A stretch of DNA of 64,000 nt from Shewanella sp. MBTL60-112-B2 (GCF_019655055.1 NZ_BPFA01000006.1:62001-126000); one strand, 5' to 3'; shown: positions 1 through 9,264, numbered from the stretch's first letter. The notes: a model not told the origin generated them from the sequence alone. Numbers and translations are program-made.

Positions 1-1613
1 ATGATTTTCGTGGTATGCATATCGATGTATCGCGTAACTTCCATAGTAAACAGCTTATTTTAGACCTGTTAGATCAGATGGCAGCTTATAAGTTAAATAA
101 ATTACACCTGCATATGGCCGACGATGAAGGCTGGCGCTTAGAGATAGCAGGATTGCCTGAATTGACAGAGGTTGGCAGCAAGCGTTGCCATGATCTCAAT
201 GAAGATACTTGCCTGCTACCTCAGTTAGGAAGTGGCCCTTTTAGCGATGCTAAGGTCAATGGTTACTACAGCAAAGCGGATTATATTGAAATCCTGCAAT
301 ATGCCAATGCCAGACAAATTCAGGTGATCCCATCGATGGATATGCCGGGGCATTCTCGCGCCGCAATTAAATCAATGGAAGCGAGATATCGCAGCTTAAT
401 GGCTGCCGATAAAGCCGAAGAAGCTAAACAATATCTATTGTCTGACAGCGAAGATAAAACGGTTTACTCATCAATCCAGTACTACAGCGACAACACGTTG
501 AACGTGTGTATGGAATCAACCTTTACCTTTATAGATAAGGTTATCGATGAAATCGCAGCCCTGCATAAGCAAGCCGGTGTACCGCTGGATCTATATCATA
601 TCGGTGCCGATGAAACTGCAGGTGCTTGGATAGAGTCACCCGCATGCAAAGCCTTTATTGCTAACAATGATAAAGGTGTAACTAACATGGAAGAGCTTGG
701 CGCTTACTTTATTGAAAGGACTTCTAAGCTGCTTGCAGACAAAGGCATTGAAGCCGCTGGCTGGAGTGACGGTATGAGTCATACCCGTCCAGAGAACATG
801 CCAAAGCAGGTCCAGTCAAATATTTGGGATGTAGTGGCGCATGGTGGGCACGTACGTGCGCATCAGCAAGCTAACCTTGGTTGGCAGGCGGTGCTAGGTC
901 AGCCAGAAGTACTGTATTTTGATTTTCCCCATGAGGCCGACCCTAAAGAACACGGTTATTATTGGGCTAGCCGCAATACCAACTCTAAGAAAATCCATAG
1001 CTTTATGCCTGGTAACTTGCCCGCTAATGCTGAGCAGTGGACCGATATCGAAAATTTACCTTTTGAAGCCGATGACACATTAAAAACAGATGCAGCTGGC
1101 AAGGTTATCAGTGGGCCTTTAAAAACATCTTATAGCTTTGCAGGGATCCAAGGTCAGCTATGGAGTGAAACGGTACGCAGTGATGAGGTGGCTGAGTATA
1201 TGATGTTTCCTCGACTAATGATGCTGGCCGAGCGTGCATGGCACCAGCCAAGCTGGGAGGTGCCATACCAGCATCAAGGCGCTGTCTATAATCAAAATAG
1301 TGGCTATTTCACCAAAGAGATGCGCCAAGCCCAAGCCAATGATTGGCACCGAGTAGCTAACACTTTAGGAGCGAAAGAGTTACTAAAACTCGATAAGGCC
1401 AACATTGCCTATCGGGTGCCAACGCCAGGAGCAGTCATTAAAGAAGGTAAGCTGTTTGCCAATGTTATTTTTCCTGGGCTGGAAATTGAGTATCGCGATG
1501 CTGGGGGGCAGTGGCTGGCATACGCTGAGGGCGTAAAGGTGACTACGCCAGTAGAGGTACGAATTATTGCCGCTGATGGTAAGCGTAAAGGACGGACTTT
1601 AGTTGTTAACTAA
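1..1613 (+). CDS. hex: Beta-N-acetylhexosaminidase (GH20), 5'-truncated by window edge
   Basis: Hydrolyses terminal GlcNAc from chitooligosaccharides, feeding the nag genes that follow. The reading frame is already open at base 3 (codons DFRG precede the first visible Met), so the N-terminal signal and non-catalytic domain lie outside the window. The visible part is the GH20 TIM barrel: RGMHIDVSR, the substrate-binding segment HLHMADDEGWRLEI, and the catalytic Asp-Glu pair in HIGADETAG (codons 609-614). PEVLYFDFPHEADP and GQLWSETVRS further on are also typical of bacterial chitobiases. It ends with a short beta-rich C-terminal domain. It lies 236 bp upstream of nagK on the same strand, as in other Shewanella nag loci. 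Family assignment is firm; the localisation (periplasm or outer membrane) is inferred from family members. Confidence 0.93.
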   Translation, partial: DFRGMHIDVSRNFHSKQLILDLLDQMAAYKLNKLHLHMADDEGWRLEIAGLPELTEVGSKRCHDLNEDTCLLPQLGSGPFSDAKVNGYYSKADYIEILQYANARQIQVIPSMDMPGHSRAAIKSMEARYRSLMAADKAEEAKQYLLSDSEDKTVYSSIQYYSDNTLNVCMESTFTFIDKVIDEIAALHKQAGVPLDLYHIGADETAGAWIESPACKAFIANNDKGVTNMEELGAYFIERTSKLLADKGIEAAGWSDGMSHTRPENMPKQVQSNIWDVVAHGGHVRAHQQANLGWQAVLGQPEVLYFDFPHEADPKEHGYYWASRNTNSKKIHSFMPGNLPANAEQWTDIENLPFEADDTLKTDAAGKVISGPLKTSYSFAGIQGQLWSETVRSDEVAEYMMFPRLMMLAERAWHQPSWEVPYQHQGAVYNQNSGYFTKEMRQAQANDWHRVANTLGAKELLKLDKANIAYRVPTPGAVIKEGKLFANVIFPGLEIEYRDAGGQWLAYAEGVKVTTPVEVRIIAADGKRKGRTLVVN

Positions 1614-1726
1614 CAAATGCTTAACAGGTGCAAACGCTGGAAATCTAAGTAGCAACTAACTCAGAACGTAGTAATACTCATGGTGTTGCTGCGTTTTGTC
1701 AATTTAATTGGCGAGTTTAAAAAATA

Positions 1727-1744
1727 AATGACAACGCTGTCATT
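1727..1744. promoter_or_regulatory. NagR-type operator upstream of nagK
   Basis: AATGACAACGCTGTCATT is an 18-bp near-perfect palindrome in the hex-nagK gap, 106 bp before the nagK start. It matches the known form of the LacI-family NagR operator in Shewanella and relatives (TGACA..CG..TGTCA). A second copy sits upstream of nagP, which supports a shared GlcNAc regulon. Regulator identity is inferred because nagR is not in this window. Confidence 0.75.
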
Positions 1745-1849
1745 CTTGTTGTAACATGCAGTTAACTTAGTGGGCTTTAATCGCGAATTCACGCATAAAG
1801 TCCAGACCCATTCCGAATCAATAGAATGTGAACCATAAAGAGGTCTGTC

Positions 1850-2746
1850 ATGGGCATGAGCCAGACGAAAGAAGAGTCCCTATATATTGGAATCGATGGT
1901 GGCGGCAGTAAGTGTCGAGCAACAATCTACACTCACGATTATTGCATTCTAGGCACTGGAGTTGCTGGTCGTGCAAATCCACTTCATGGTTTAGCTCAAA
2001 CATTTCAATCAATTGAAGAGTCGACTCAATTGGCTCTAGCTGACGCGGGTCTTAAGCCTTCTGATAGTAGGCGTTTAATCGCCGGTCTAGGCCTCGCTGG
2101 GGTCAACGTACCTCGTCTTTATCAAGATATTGCAAAGTGGCAGCATCCTTTTGCCTGTATGCACTTAACCACAGATCTGCATACGGCTTGTATTGGCGCC
2201 CATCAAGGCGAAGAGGGCGCAGTGACCATTACTGGTACAGGCTCTTGCGGCTATGCTCGAGTGGGTGATAAAGAGTTATTTCTCGGTGGGCACGGTTTCG
2301 CATTAGGTGATAAGGGCAGTGGTGCCTGGCTGGGGTTAAAGGCGAGTGAGTCGGCATTATTGGACTTAGATGGCTTCGGTGAGAAGACTTTGCTGACCCA
2401 GAGATTACTGCAACACTTTGAAGTCAGTAATGCCCTTGGCATTGTTGAGAATTTAGCTGGCCAGTCTTCTAGCTCCTATGCCAAGCTCGCTCATATAGTG
2501 TTTGAGTGTGCTCGACTTGATGATGGCGTAGCATTGGATATTGTTCGAGAAGGTGCTAACTATATCAGCGAGTTGGTGAGAAAGTTATTTGAAATTAATC
2601 CGCCTCGATTCTCTATGATAGGTGGCTTAGCTGAACCATTAGCCCCTTGGTTAGCTGAAGATATACTTGCGAAAGTATCTCCAAGCTTACAGCCACCAGA
2701 GTGGGGCGCTGCATTCTTTGCTCAGCAGCAGTATACAAGAGCATAG
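1850..2746 (+). CDS. nagK: N-acetylglucosamine kinase, BadF/BadG/BcrA/BcrD ATPase type
   Basis: Phosphorylates cytoplasmic GlcNAc to GlcNAc-6-P, the substrate of NagA. The N-terminal ASKHA phosphate-binding motif is YIGIDGGGSKCRA; the second phosphate loop is VTITGTGSCGYA with HGFALGDKGSGAWLG after it, typical of the BadF-type sugar kinases that replace ROK-type NagK in Shewanella. At 298 residues it has the usual length. The start at 1850 is preceded by AGAGG at good spacing; an alternative ATG lies two codons in. It follows a NagR-type operator and is 31 bp upstream of nagA, so the two are probably co-transcribed. In many Shewanella genomes nagB-II sits beside nagK; it is absent here. Confidence 0.88.
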   Translation: MGMSQTKEESLYIGIDGGGSKCRATIYTHDYCILGTGVAGRANPLHGLAQTFQSIEESTQLALADAGLKPSDSRRLIAGLGLAGVNVPRLYQDIAKWQHPFACMHLTTDLHTACIGAHQGEEGAVTITGTGSCGYARVGDKELFLGGHGFALGDKGSGAWLGLKASESALLDLDGFGEKTLLTQRLLQHFEVSNALGIVENLAGQSSSSYAKLAHIVFECARLDDGVALDIVREGANYISELVRKLFEINPPRFSMIGGLAEPLAPWLAEDILAKVSPSLQPPEWGAAFFAQQQYTRA

Positions 2747-2777
2747 CTGGGTCACTATTTTACTAAGTGGGAACAAG

Positions 2778-3911
2778 ATGAAGCAGACGATAATTGCCGA
2801 GCGCGTATTTGATGGACAAACTTTTCATTCAGATTTAGCCATCACTTTTGAAGATGGTCATATCCTTGCATTTGATACCGCTCAAGGCGCGCGTGAATCT
2901 CGCGTTAGCGGGCTAATTGCACCGGGATTTATTGATGTGCAGGTCAATGGTGGTGGTGGAGTCTTGTTTAACTCTTCACCGAATGTTGAGGGCATCGAAG
3001 CGATAGGTAAAGCCCATGCTAAGTTTGGCACAACAGCTTACTTGCCTACACTCATCACCGATGCTGTCGATGTGATGCATAAAGCCGCCGATGCAGTAGC
3101 ATTAGCGCTAGAGTCAAACAGCGCTGGTGTGGTTGGAGTTCATTTTGAAGGGCCACACCTTAGCGTGCCTAAAAAAGGGGTACATCCGCAACCCTATATC
3201 AGACGGATCTCCGATGCAGAACTTGCCATTTTTAGCCGTCAAGACATAGGCATAAAAGTGGTGACCCTTGCGCCTGAAAATGTCTCTGCAGATGTCATCA
3301 AAGCCTTAGTTAAGGCGGGGGTGAAAGTGTGCTTAGGTCATTCGAATGCTGATTATGACACGGTCAAAGCCGCTCTTGCTGCTGGGGCGATAGGCTTTAC
3401 CCATCTTTATAATGCGATGTCAGCACTAGATTCTAGAAATCCAGGCATGGTAGGTGCAGCGCTTGAAAGTGCTGATGCTTGGTGTGGCTTGATTGTCGAT
3501 GGTCATCATGTTCATCCAGCTTCTGCACGGGTTGCGATTAATGCCAAGCCTAAGGGGAAAGTCATGTTAGTGACTGACGCTATGCCTCCAGTTGGTGTTG
3601 ATGAGGAAGTGAGCTTTGAGTTATTTGGCACACAGGTATTAAGGGTGGGTGATAGACTCAATGCGGTAACTGGCGAGCTTGCTGGTTGCGTACTGGATAT
3701 GGCTGGAGCCGTGGCAAATACCGTCAATATGCTAGGGATTGAAGCGGATGAGGCATTAAGAATGGCCTCCTTGTATCCTGCGGAGTTTCTTGGCTTAAGT
3801 GATAAAATGGGGATGCTACAAGTTGGAGGGCGTGCCGACATGGTGCTACTCGATAACAAATACCGTGTTGAGCAAACCTACATTGGCGGTGAGTTGGTTT
3901 TTCAAGGCTAA
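2778..3911 (+). CDS. nagA: N-acetylglucosamine-6-phosphate deacetylase
   Basis: Converts GlcNAc-6-P to glucosamine-6-P and acetate in the cytoplasm. It is an amidohydrolase-superfamily enzyme of 377 residues. Visible metal and substrate motifs are GVHFEGPHLS (metal-ligand Glu), CLGHSNADYD (His) and GFTHLYNAMSAL (His), followed by MLVTDAMPP with the catalytic Asp. The frame is open further upstream, overlapping nagK, but the start at ATG 2778 gives MKQTIIAERVFDG, the normal family N-terminus. The next step, glucosamine-6-P deaminase, must be encoded elsewhere because no nagB gene is present between nagK and nagX. Confidence 0.93.
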   Translation: MKQTIIAERVFDGQTFHSDLAITFEDGHILAFDTAQGARESRVSGLIAPGFIDVQVNGGGGVLFNSSPNVEGIEAIGKAHAKFGTTAYLPTLITDAVDVMHKAADAVALALESNSAGVVGVHFEGPHLSVPKKGVHPQPYIRRISDAELAIFSRQDIGIKVVTLAPENVSADVIKALVKAGVKVCLGHSNADYDTVKAALAAGAIGFTHLYNAMSALDSRNPGMVGAALESADAWCGLIVDGHHVHPASARVAINAKPKGKVMLVTDAMPPVGVDEEVSFELFGTQVLRVGDRLNAVTGELAGCVLDMAGAVANTVNMLGIEADEALRMASLYPAEFLGLSDKMGMLQVGGRADMVLLDNKYRVEQTYIGGELVFQG

Positions 3912-3938
3912 TCAATAGTGTTTGTTCAACTCAATCTG

Positions 3939-3979
3939 AGCCTCTGCAGTGATTACTAAATTAAATGACTGCGGAGGCT
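3939..3979 (+). terminator. Stem-loop after nagA
   Basis: An 11-bp stem with one G-U pair (GCCTCTGCAGT / ACTGCGGAGGC) flanked by a further A-T pair closes a 17-nt loop, 28 bp after nagA. It is followed only by TTGCTTTAT, so termination may be partial and allow read-through into nagX. Confidence 0.45.
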
Positions 3980-4025
3980 TTGCTTTATATAGCTGTAGTA
4001 AAAAGTGATAGAAAGGGCTGTTTAG

Positions 4026-5279
4026 ATGACAATAATAATAGATAAACCCCAATCCAGCATAGAAAAAACTAACATAGCGAAAATCGCTCCGGGTTCGGGA
4101 GCCCAATCTGCAGTTGCTGTTGAATCCACAGCAAAAGAGGAAGAAAAACCACTCGCAAAACCACTCGTAAAAGCTAGGCTAAAGTCATTAGATGCGCTGC
4201 GTGGCTTCGATATGTTTTGGATCTTGGGTGGTGAAGCTATATTTGCAGCTTTGCTACTTATATCTGGCTGGGCGGGGTTTAAGTGGCTCGATGGGCAAAT
4301 GCATCATAGTGTTTGGCATGGCTTTACTTTTTACGATCTAATTTTCCCTTTGTTTATTTTCCTTTCTGGCGTAGCGCTAGGCTTATCACCCAAACGCTTG
4401 GATAAGTTACCTTTGCCTCAGCGCATGCCGTTATACCAACATGCAATTAAACGATTGTTTCTATTACTGCTATTTGGGGTTATCTATAACCATGGTTGGG
4501 GCACTGGAGCACCGTTTGCTTTAGGTGAAGTACGTTATGCCAGCGTGCTAGGTAGAATTGCCTTTGCATGGTTTTTCTGCGCCTTGTTAGTGTGGCACAC
4601 CAGTCTAAGAACTCAGATAGTTACTGCCATAGTGATATTAGTCGGTTACGCCTTACTACAAACTTTCCCTTTTATGACGCTAGATAATAGTGGCGCTTTT
4701 AGTGCTACAGGATCAATTAATGCCGCGGTCGATACACTATTATTACCCGGCATTACTTATCAAAATGCTGCTGTAGATCCAGAGGGGATACTGTCGACTA
4801 TTCCTGCCGTTGTAAATGGCTTATTTGGTGTGTTTGTCGGACATTTCATTGTAAAGCCACAAGTAAAAGGGGAGTGGTTTAAAGTTGCGATTTTGGCATT
4901 GTCGGGCTTAGGTTTATTGCTATTAGGTTGGGCGGTTTCCCCTTGGAATCCCGTGAATAAAACCCTGTGGACCAGTAGCTTTACCTTAGTGACTTCAGGT
5001 TGGAGCATACTTTTCTTAGCCTTGTTTTACAGCATTATCGATGTGTTAAAAGTGCAGCGGTGGGCGTTTTTCTTTACGGTTATTGGCTGTAATTCAATCG
5101 TTATCTACATTGCGAGTAGCATAGTCAATTGGAAGTACACAGCAACGAGTTTATTTGGTGCAGGCATATCAAGTTTACCTAATCATGTTCAGGCACTTGG
5201 CAGCGTTATCGCCTTGTTGTTAGTGCAGTGGCTTGTGTTGTACTGGATGTATAAGCGAAACATCTTCATTAAGGTTTAA
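4026..5279 (+). CDS. nagX: NagX, GlcNAc-locus inner membrane protein (DUF5009 type)
   Basis: A 417-residue polytopic inner membrane protein with a charged N-terminal tail of about 55 residues and then roughly ten hydrophobic segments. The family signature LKSLDALRGFDMFWILGGE starts the membrane domain and is shared with heparan-alpha-glucosaminide N-acetyltransferase-like proteins. HSVWHGFTFYDLIFPLFIFLSG follows and is also typical. In Shewanella and other marine bacteria NagX accompanies nagP and is thought to act in GlcNAc or chitooligosaccharide entry; the exact activity is unproven. The start has AAAGGG upstream. Neighbours nagA and nagP support the assignment. Confidence 0.85.
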   Translation: MTIIIDKPQSSIEKTNIAKIAPGSGAQSAVAVESTAKEEEKPLAKPLVKARLKSLDALRGFDMFWILGGEAIFAALLLISGWAGFKWLDGQMHHSVWHGFTFYDLIFPLFIFLSGVALGLSPKRLDKLPLPQRMPLYQHAIKRLFLLLLFGVIYNHGWGTGAPFALGEVRYASVLGRIAFAWFFCALLVWHTSLRTQIVTAIVILVGYALLQTFPFMTLDNSGAFSATGSINAAVDTLLLPGITYQNAAVDPEGILSTIPAVVNGLFGVFVGHFIVKPQVKGEWFKVAILALSGLGLLLLGWAVSPWNPVNKTLWTSSFTLVTSGWSILFLALFYSIIDVLKVQRWAFFFTVIGCNSIVIYIASSIVNWKYTATSLFGAGISSLPNHVQALGSVIALLLVQWLVLYWMYKRNIFIKV

Positions 5280-5373
5280 GCTGGCCAGTTTACACTTGGG
5301 TTTTATTTGACTCTGTTACCTCAGTTGTTCAGCTGGAGGATAATGTGAGCTCAATTGAGCCGTAAAAGTAAAA

Positions 5374-5391
5374 AATGACAGCGTTGTCTTT
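5374..5391. promoter_or_regulatory. NagR-type operator upstream of nagP
   Basis: AATGACAGCGTTGTCTTT is a second copy of the palindrome seen at 1727-1744, 181 bp upstream of nagP. The left half-site TGACA is perfect and the right half is TGTCT. This suggests nagP has its own GlcNAc-controlled promoter. Confidence 0.7.
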
Positions 5392-5572
5392 TTTGCCATA
5401 ATGTTTTAACATCGGTGAAACATTAGGCTTGAAATGAGCCAGAGATAGAAAGTGAAGGTCGAGAATATAAGCAGACAGTTGTCTGCATAAGCTAAGTGGT
5501 AACAATGAAGGATGGGGTAGCAGTTTAATCTGGTATCATAAAATTAATTACTATAAGAAGCAGGTTTAATAC

Positions 5573-6886
5573 ATGACAGCAACGACTCAGGCTCAAGCTA
5601 GCCCCAAGAGCAGTTTACTGCCTATGACCATTATTGGTGTGTTATTTTTCATCTTCGGATTTGTGACTTGGCTTAACGGCTCGCTGATCCCTTTCCTTAA
5701 AATCATTTGTGAGCTAAACGAATTCCAAGCTTTATTTGTGACGTTTGCTTTCTATATTGCCTATACGGTGATGGCGCTGCCGATGTCATCGATATTAAAG
5801 AAAACAGGCTATAAGAATGGCATGGCAATTGGCCTAGCGATTATGGTGGTTGGTTCTTTACTATTTATCCCTGCGGCACAAAGCGCCAATTATACTCTGT
5901 TCTTAGGTGCCTTGTTTGTTCTCGGTACCGGTCTAACTATTTTACAAACTGCATCTAATCCCTATGTTGTGCATATTGGCCCTAAAGAAAGTGCCGCTAT
6001 GCGTATTAGTATCATGGGGCTTATCAATAAAGGCGCAGGCGTGATTGTGCCTATCTTGTTTACTGCATTGGTACTTTCAGGCTTTGAAAACTTCACTGCA
6101 GATCATTTAGCAGCATTAAGTGAAGCTGACCGATTAGCGCAGATCAATGAGCTATCTTCAAGACTGGTTATGCCATACATCTATATGGCTGTCGCGCTGA
6201 CTTTCCTTATCGGTTTAGTTAAGTTTTCATCGCTTCCAGAATTAGAGTTTGAAGCTGCTGAAGATCATCAAGAAAAGGGTAGCATTACTCATTTTCCACA
6301 GGTAGTACTAGGCGCGGTAGCCCTGTTTGCCTACGTTGGTGTTGAGGTTATTGCTGGTGACACTATTGGTTTATATGGCGAAAGTTTAGGGGTGAACAAC
6401 TTTGCTTCGCTGACCTCTTATACAATGGTGTTTATGGTATTTGGCTACATTATTGGTGTGACTTGTATTCCTAGGTTTATCAGCCAAGAAAAGGCGTTGC
6501 TTGGATCCGCGCTTGCTGGTATCGCCTGTATTATTGGTGCGGCGCTAGGCTCACGTGAAAGTACTATGATTGCCGACGTGCTTTGGGGCTGGAGTGGTAT
6601 TCCAGTGATCCCTGATACGGTCACTTTTGTGGCTATGATGGGGCTGGCACACGCACTTGTATGGCCATCAATTTGGCCATTAGCACTAGAAGGTTTAGGT
6701 AAGTATACGGCTCAAGGTTCAGCATTGTTAATTATGGGGATCTCGGGTGGTGCAATATTACCTTTGGTGTTTGGTAAGGTAGCACACTTTGCTGATAACA
6801 CTCAGGTTGCTTATTGGGTTGGCCTACCTTGCTATCTATTCATCTTATTCTACGCCCTCAAAGGCCATAAGATGCGTAGCTGGTAA
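5573..6886 (+). CDS. nagP: GlcNAc MFS transporter (FucP/GluP family)
   Basis: Proton-coupled uptake of N-acetylglucosamine across the inner membrane. The 437-residue protein has about twelve membrane segments. The first carries IIGVLFFIFGFVTWLNGSLIPFLK, the hallmark of the FHS (fucose-galactose-glucose/GlcNAc) branch of the major facilitator superfamily; TGLTILQTASNPYVVHIGP is the conserved TM4-5 loop and MGISGGAILPLVFG lies in TM11. Its own NagR-type operator and 292-bp leader indicate independent transcription. A strong terminator follows at 6928. Substrate assignment relies on locus context (nagK, nagA, nagX). Confidence 0.9.
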   Translation: MTATTQAQASPKSSLLPMTIIGVLFFIFGFVTWLNGSLIPFLKIICELNEFQALFVTFAFYIAYTVMALPMSSILKKTGYKNGMAIGLAIMVVGSLLFIPAAQSANYTLFLGALFVLGTGLTILQTASNPYVVHIGPKESAAMRISIMGLINKGAGVIVPILFTALVLSGFENFTADHLAALSEADRLAQINELSSRLVMPYIYMAVALTFLIGLVKFSSLPELEFEAAEDHQEKGSITHFPQVVLGAVALFAYVGVEVIAGDTIGLYGESLGVNNFASLTSYTMVFMVFGYIIGVTCIPRFISQEKALLGSALAGIACIIGAALGSRESTMIADVLWGWSGIPVIPDTVTFVAMMGLAHALVWPSIWPLALEGLGKYTAQGSALLIMGISGGAILPLVFGKVAHFADNTQVAYWVGLPCYLFILFYALKGHKMRSW

Positions 6887-6927
6887 ACAGATTATTAATT
6901 AGCTCCTTATAGAATGGAGCTGCTAAG

Positions 6928-6955
6928 AAGGAGCCTAAGGGCTCCTTTTTTGTTT
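6928..6955 (+). terminator. Rho-independent terminator of nagP
   Basis: Perfect 8-bp stem AAGGAGCC / GGCTCCTT with loop TAAG, followed by TTTTGTTTT, 42 bp after the nagP stop. Confidence 0.88.
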
Positions 6956-7009
6956 TCGTATTTACAGCGGAAAAATCTAAGACGGTAAAGGCCGGAAAAA
7001 GCGAAGATG

Positions 7010-7062
7010 GAAAAGATAAGATCTCTGTCGGTCGGCATTTATGCCGTCGTTGGTCTTAAAAA
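7010..7062. repeat. Direct repeat, copy 1, with palindromic core
   Basis: GAAAAGATAAG, then GGTCGGCATTTATGCCGTC and TTGGT; the same arrangement recurs exactly 150 bp further on at 7160. The core GGCATTTATGCC is a hairpin (GGCAT / ATGCC). This lies in the otherwise empty nagP-tRNA interval and looks like an REP-type intergenic element. Confidence 0.65.
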
Positions 7063-7159
7063 GGTGATGGGTAGCTAACAAGTGGTGAGACGGTAAAAGC
7101 CGGATAAGAGTCGGGTAGAAGCCGAAAAAGCACAGATAGAAAACCGGAAGAGCACAGAC

Positions 7160-7213
7160 GAAAAGATAAGAGCTTTGTAGGTCGGCATTTATGCCGTCAT
7201 TGGTTTATAAAAA
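7160..7213. repeat. Direct repeat, copy 2, with palindromic core
   Basis: Second copy of the 7010-7062 element, same orientation, with a few substitutions (GTAGGTCGGC, CATTGGTTTATAAAAA). The sequence between copies is purine-rich with recurring variants of GGTAAAAGCCGGA, suggesting a larger degenerate repeat of about 150 bp. Confidence 0.65.
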
Positions 7214-7243
7214 AGAGACTAGGTACGAGTAAATTGAAGATAC

Positions 7244-7272
7244 AAAAAAGCCACTCATTGAGTGGCTTTTTT
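7244..7272 (-). terminator. Terminator of the tRNA operon
   Basis: AAAAAAGCCACT / AGTGGCTTTTTT around a 5-nt loop. The palindrome works in both directions; on the minus strand it lies immediately after the tRNA-Thr gene. Confidence 0.85.
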
Positions 7273-7279
7273 GTTTTTA

Positions 7280-7355
<76 letters not shown>

Positions 7356-7407
7356 TTATTTGTTTAACAAGTTACCTAATCAAGTTAGTGAACTCATTAA
7401 TAAATGT

Positions 7408-7483
7408 TGGTGCCCGAACCCGGAATCGAACCAGGGACACGAGGATTTTCAATCCTCTGCTCTACCGACTGAGCTATTCGGGC
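7408..7483 (-). tRNA. tRNA-Phe (anticodon GAA)
   Basis: The 76-nt minus-strand gene has acceptor stem GCCCGAA, D-arm TAGCTCAGTCGGTAGAGC, anticodon stem-loop GAGGATTGAAAATCCTC (anticodon GAA), T-loop GTTCGATTC and encoded CCA. It is separated from tRNA-Thr by 52 bp and probably shares its promoter and terminator. Confidence 0.97.
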
Positions 7484-7566
7484 AACTAATCGCTACTAAT
7501 CGTATGCGTTAGGTTTGCTACTTCAAACTAAGCTTTAAAAGCCCGTCTCGTTTGGAGTGCGCGTAT

Positions 7567-7593
7567 CTTATAGCGGTGTAAAAAATCTCGCAA
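7567..7593 (-). promoter_or_regulatory. Probable promoter of the tRNA-Phe/Thr operon
   Basis: Read on the minus strand: TTGCGA, 15 bp, TATAAG, then the GC-rich stretch ACGCGCAC. A GC-rich discriminator next to the -10 is typical of stringently controlled stable-RNA promoters. The spacer is short, so the exact -35 is uncertain. The remaining bases to 7854 hold no feature I can recognise. Confidence 0.5.
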
Positions 7594-7854
7594 GGGCTTT
7601 TTTAATTAATATTGGTTGTTCGCTTAGTTTGTGTGCATAGCGATAAAAAATGAACAATCATTGTCATAGTAGTGACTGAAAAACTAGCTATAACCTCTGG
7701 TGTAGGGCGCTTATCGCTCTTGGCTGGAAGAATAACCCTAGTTTTTTACACATAAAAAGAGATGGGGCTTTGTTACTAACTCATTTTATCAAGGTTATGA
7801 CTCTAGAAGTGTCTATGAGTGCTTGTTTTTAAACTGGCGCAGCGCGTAAAACAG

Positions 7855-7891
7855 AAAGGCGTCGCTTAAATTAAGTTTAAGCGACGCCTTT
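7855..7891 (-). terminator. Terminator of mutY-yggX
   Basis: A 16-bp perfect stem (AAAGGCGTCGCTTAAA / TTTAAGCGACGCCTTT) with a 5-nt loop lies 27 bp beyond the yggX stop; the minus-strand 3' side ends in TTT. Confidence 0.85.
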
Positions 7892-7918
7892 ATCGGTTCA
7901 TTTTAGACGTTTGGAATA

Positions 7919-8197
7919 TTACTCGTCATCTTTTTGAGGCACGTAACCCTCAATCTCAACGTCTTTGCCTTCAAACAGAAAGTTTACCATCTGCTCTTCA
8001 AGAAATTTACGGTCATCAACATTCATCATGTTAAGTTTCTTTTCGTTGATCAACATGGTTTGCTTTGACTGCCAAAGTGCCCAGGCTTCTTTACTTACAT
8101 TGTCGAAAATACGCTTTCCCAAATCGCCAGGATAAAGCTGAAAACCTAGGCCTTCTGCTTCTTTGTTTAAATACACGCAGTTTACTGTGCGAGCCAT
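7919..8197 (-). CDS. yggX: Fe(II)-trafficking / oxidative-damage protein YggX
   Basis: A 92-residue cytoplasmic protein linked to protection and repair of iron-sulfur clusters. It matches the family over its full length: [17 protein letters not shown] with the single conserved Cys near the N-terminus, PGDLGKRIF, and [23 protein letters not shown]. The gene starts 2 bp after the mutY stop with AAGGAG upstream. The mutY-yggX pair is conserved in enterobacteria and Shewanella and fits the presence of a 4Fe-4S cluster in MutY. Confidence 0.95.
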   Translation of the reverse strand: MARTVNCVYLNKEAEGLGFQLYPGDLGKRIFDNVSKEAWALWQSKQTMLINEKKLNMMNVDDRKFLEEQMVNFLFEGKDVEIEGYVPQKDDE

Positions 8198-8199
8198 GA

Positions 8200-9264
8200 T
8201 TACTCCTTATTTAATACGGAACCTAAGTCGGCCAAAATTCGCTCGGTGGCCGATGCTAAACCAACTTTAGGTGGATGAGTTAAGTTATACCAGACAGTGG
8301 ATGTTTGTTCCATGATCTGGTTATCGCTATGCCCTGTTGCCCGGATGAGTACCGGCTGGACATCAAGGTGAAAGTGGCTAAAGGTGTGTCTAAAGCCTGT
8401 TAGTTCACGCTCAGAGATCACCTTTAGCTGCTTGTCTTTTATATAAGTATCTAATTCTTGGCGTTGACTAAACTGCGGGAAGCACCATAGCCCGCCCCAA
8501 ATCCCCGCCGGAGGACGCTTTTCTAGGTGCACTTGATGATTTTCTTCAATAACGAGTAACCAAGCAGATTTTTCTGGAATGGTTTTCTTTGGTTTTTTAC
8601 CAGGAAACTCGCTCTGACGACCGCTTAATTGAGCCTTACAATCAATGGCGACAGGACATTGAGCACAGTTAGGTTTTGAGCGGGTACACACAGTCGCACC
8701 GATATCCATCATGGCCTGATTATATTTTTGAATATCTTTTGCTGGCGTTAGCTTTTCAGTTAATAGCCAAAGTTGTTGCTCTACAGGTTTTTTACCCGGC
8801 CAACCTTCGATTGCGCCGTGGCGAGCCAAAACACGCTTAACGTTACCGTCGAGAATGGGGAAATTAAGCCCAAGAGATAAAGACAATACCGCGCCGGCCG
8901 TAGAACGACCTATACCGGGTAGCGCTAAAACGTCATCAAAGTCGGTTGGAAACTCACTTTTATATTGTGATTTTATTGTTTGGGCGGCTTTATGTAGGTT
9001 TCTTGCACGGGCGTAATACCCAAGCCCCGTCCAATAATGCAGCACTTCATCTTGCTCGGCGCTAGCGAGAGTATCGATATCAGGAAATCGCGCGATGAAC
9101 TTTTCGAAATAGGGAATAACAGTAGCAACCTGAGTTTGTTGCAGCATGATCTCTGAAATCCATACTTTATATGGGGTTTTAGCGATTTGCCAAGGAAGCT
9201 GTTTACGACCGAAGTTGTCGTACCAAGTAATAATTCGTGTTGAAAATGAGGCGGTAGTTTTCAT
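8200..9264 (-). CDS. mutY: Adenine DNA glycosylase MutY
   Basis: Removes adenine mispaired with 8-oxoguanine. The 354-residue protein contains the catalytic helix [12 protein letters not shown], the helix-hairpin-helix [16 protein letters not shown], the catalytic Asp in [12 protein letters not shown], and the 4Fe-4S ligands in [17 protein letters not shown] (spacing C-x6-C-x2-C-x5-C). The C-terminal third is the NUDIX-like 8-oxoG recognition domain, with [13 protein letters not shown]. It is the first gene of the mutY-yggX operon, divergent from trmB across a 273-bp promoter region. Confidence 0.96.
   Translation of the reverse strand: MKTTASFSTRIITWYDNFGRKQLPWQIAKTPYKVWISEIMLQQTQVATVIPYFEKFIARFPDIDTLASAEQDEVLHYWTGLGYYARARNLHKAAQTIKSQYKSEFPTDFDDVLALPGIGRSTAGAVLSLSLGLNFPILDGNVKRVLARHGAIEGWPGKKPVEQQLWLLTEKLTPAKDIQKYNQAMMDIGATVCTRSKPNCAQCPVAIDCKAQLSGRQSEFPGKKPKKTIPEKSAWLLVIEENHQVHLEKRPPAGIWGGLWCFPQFSQRQELDTYIKDKQLKVISERELTGFRHTFSHFHLDVQPVLIRATGHSDNQIMEQTSTVWYNLTHPPKVGLASATERILADLGSVLNKE

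Noticed and set aside
2667..2777. N-terminal extension of nagA overlapping nagK
   Set aside because: The family N-terminus is at ATG 2778; the extension has no homology signal and overlaps nagK out of frame.
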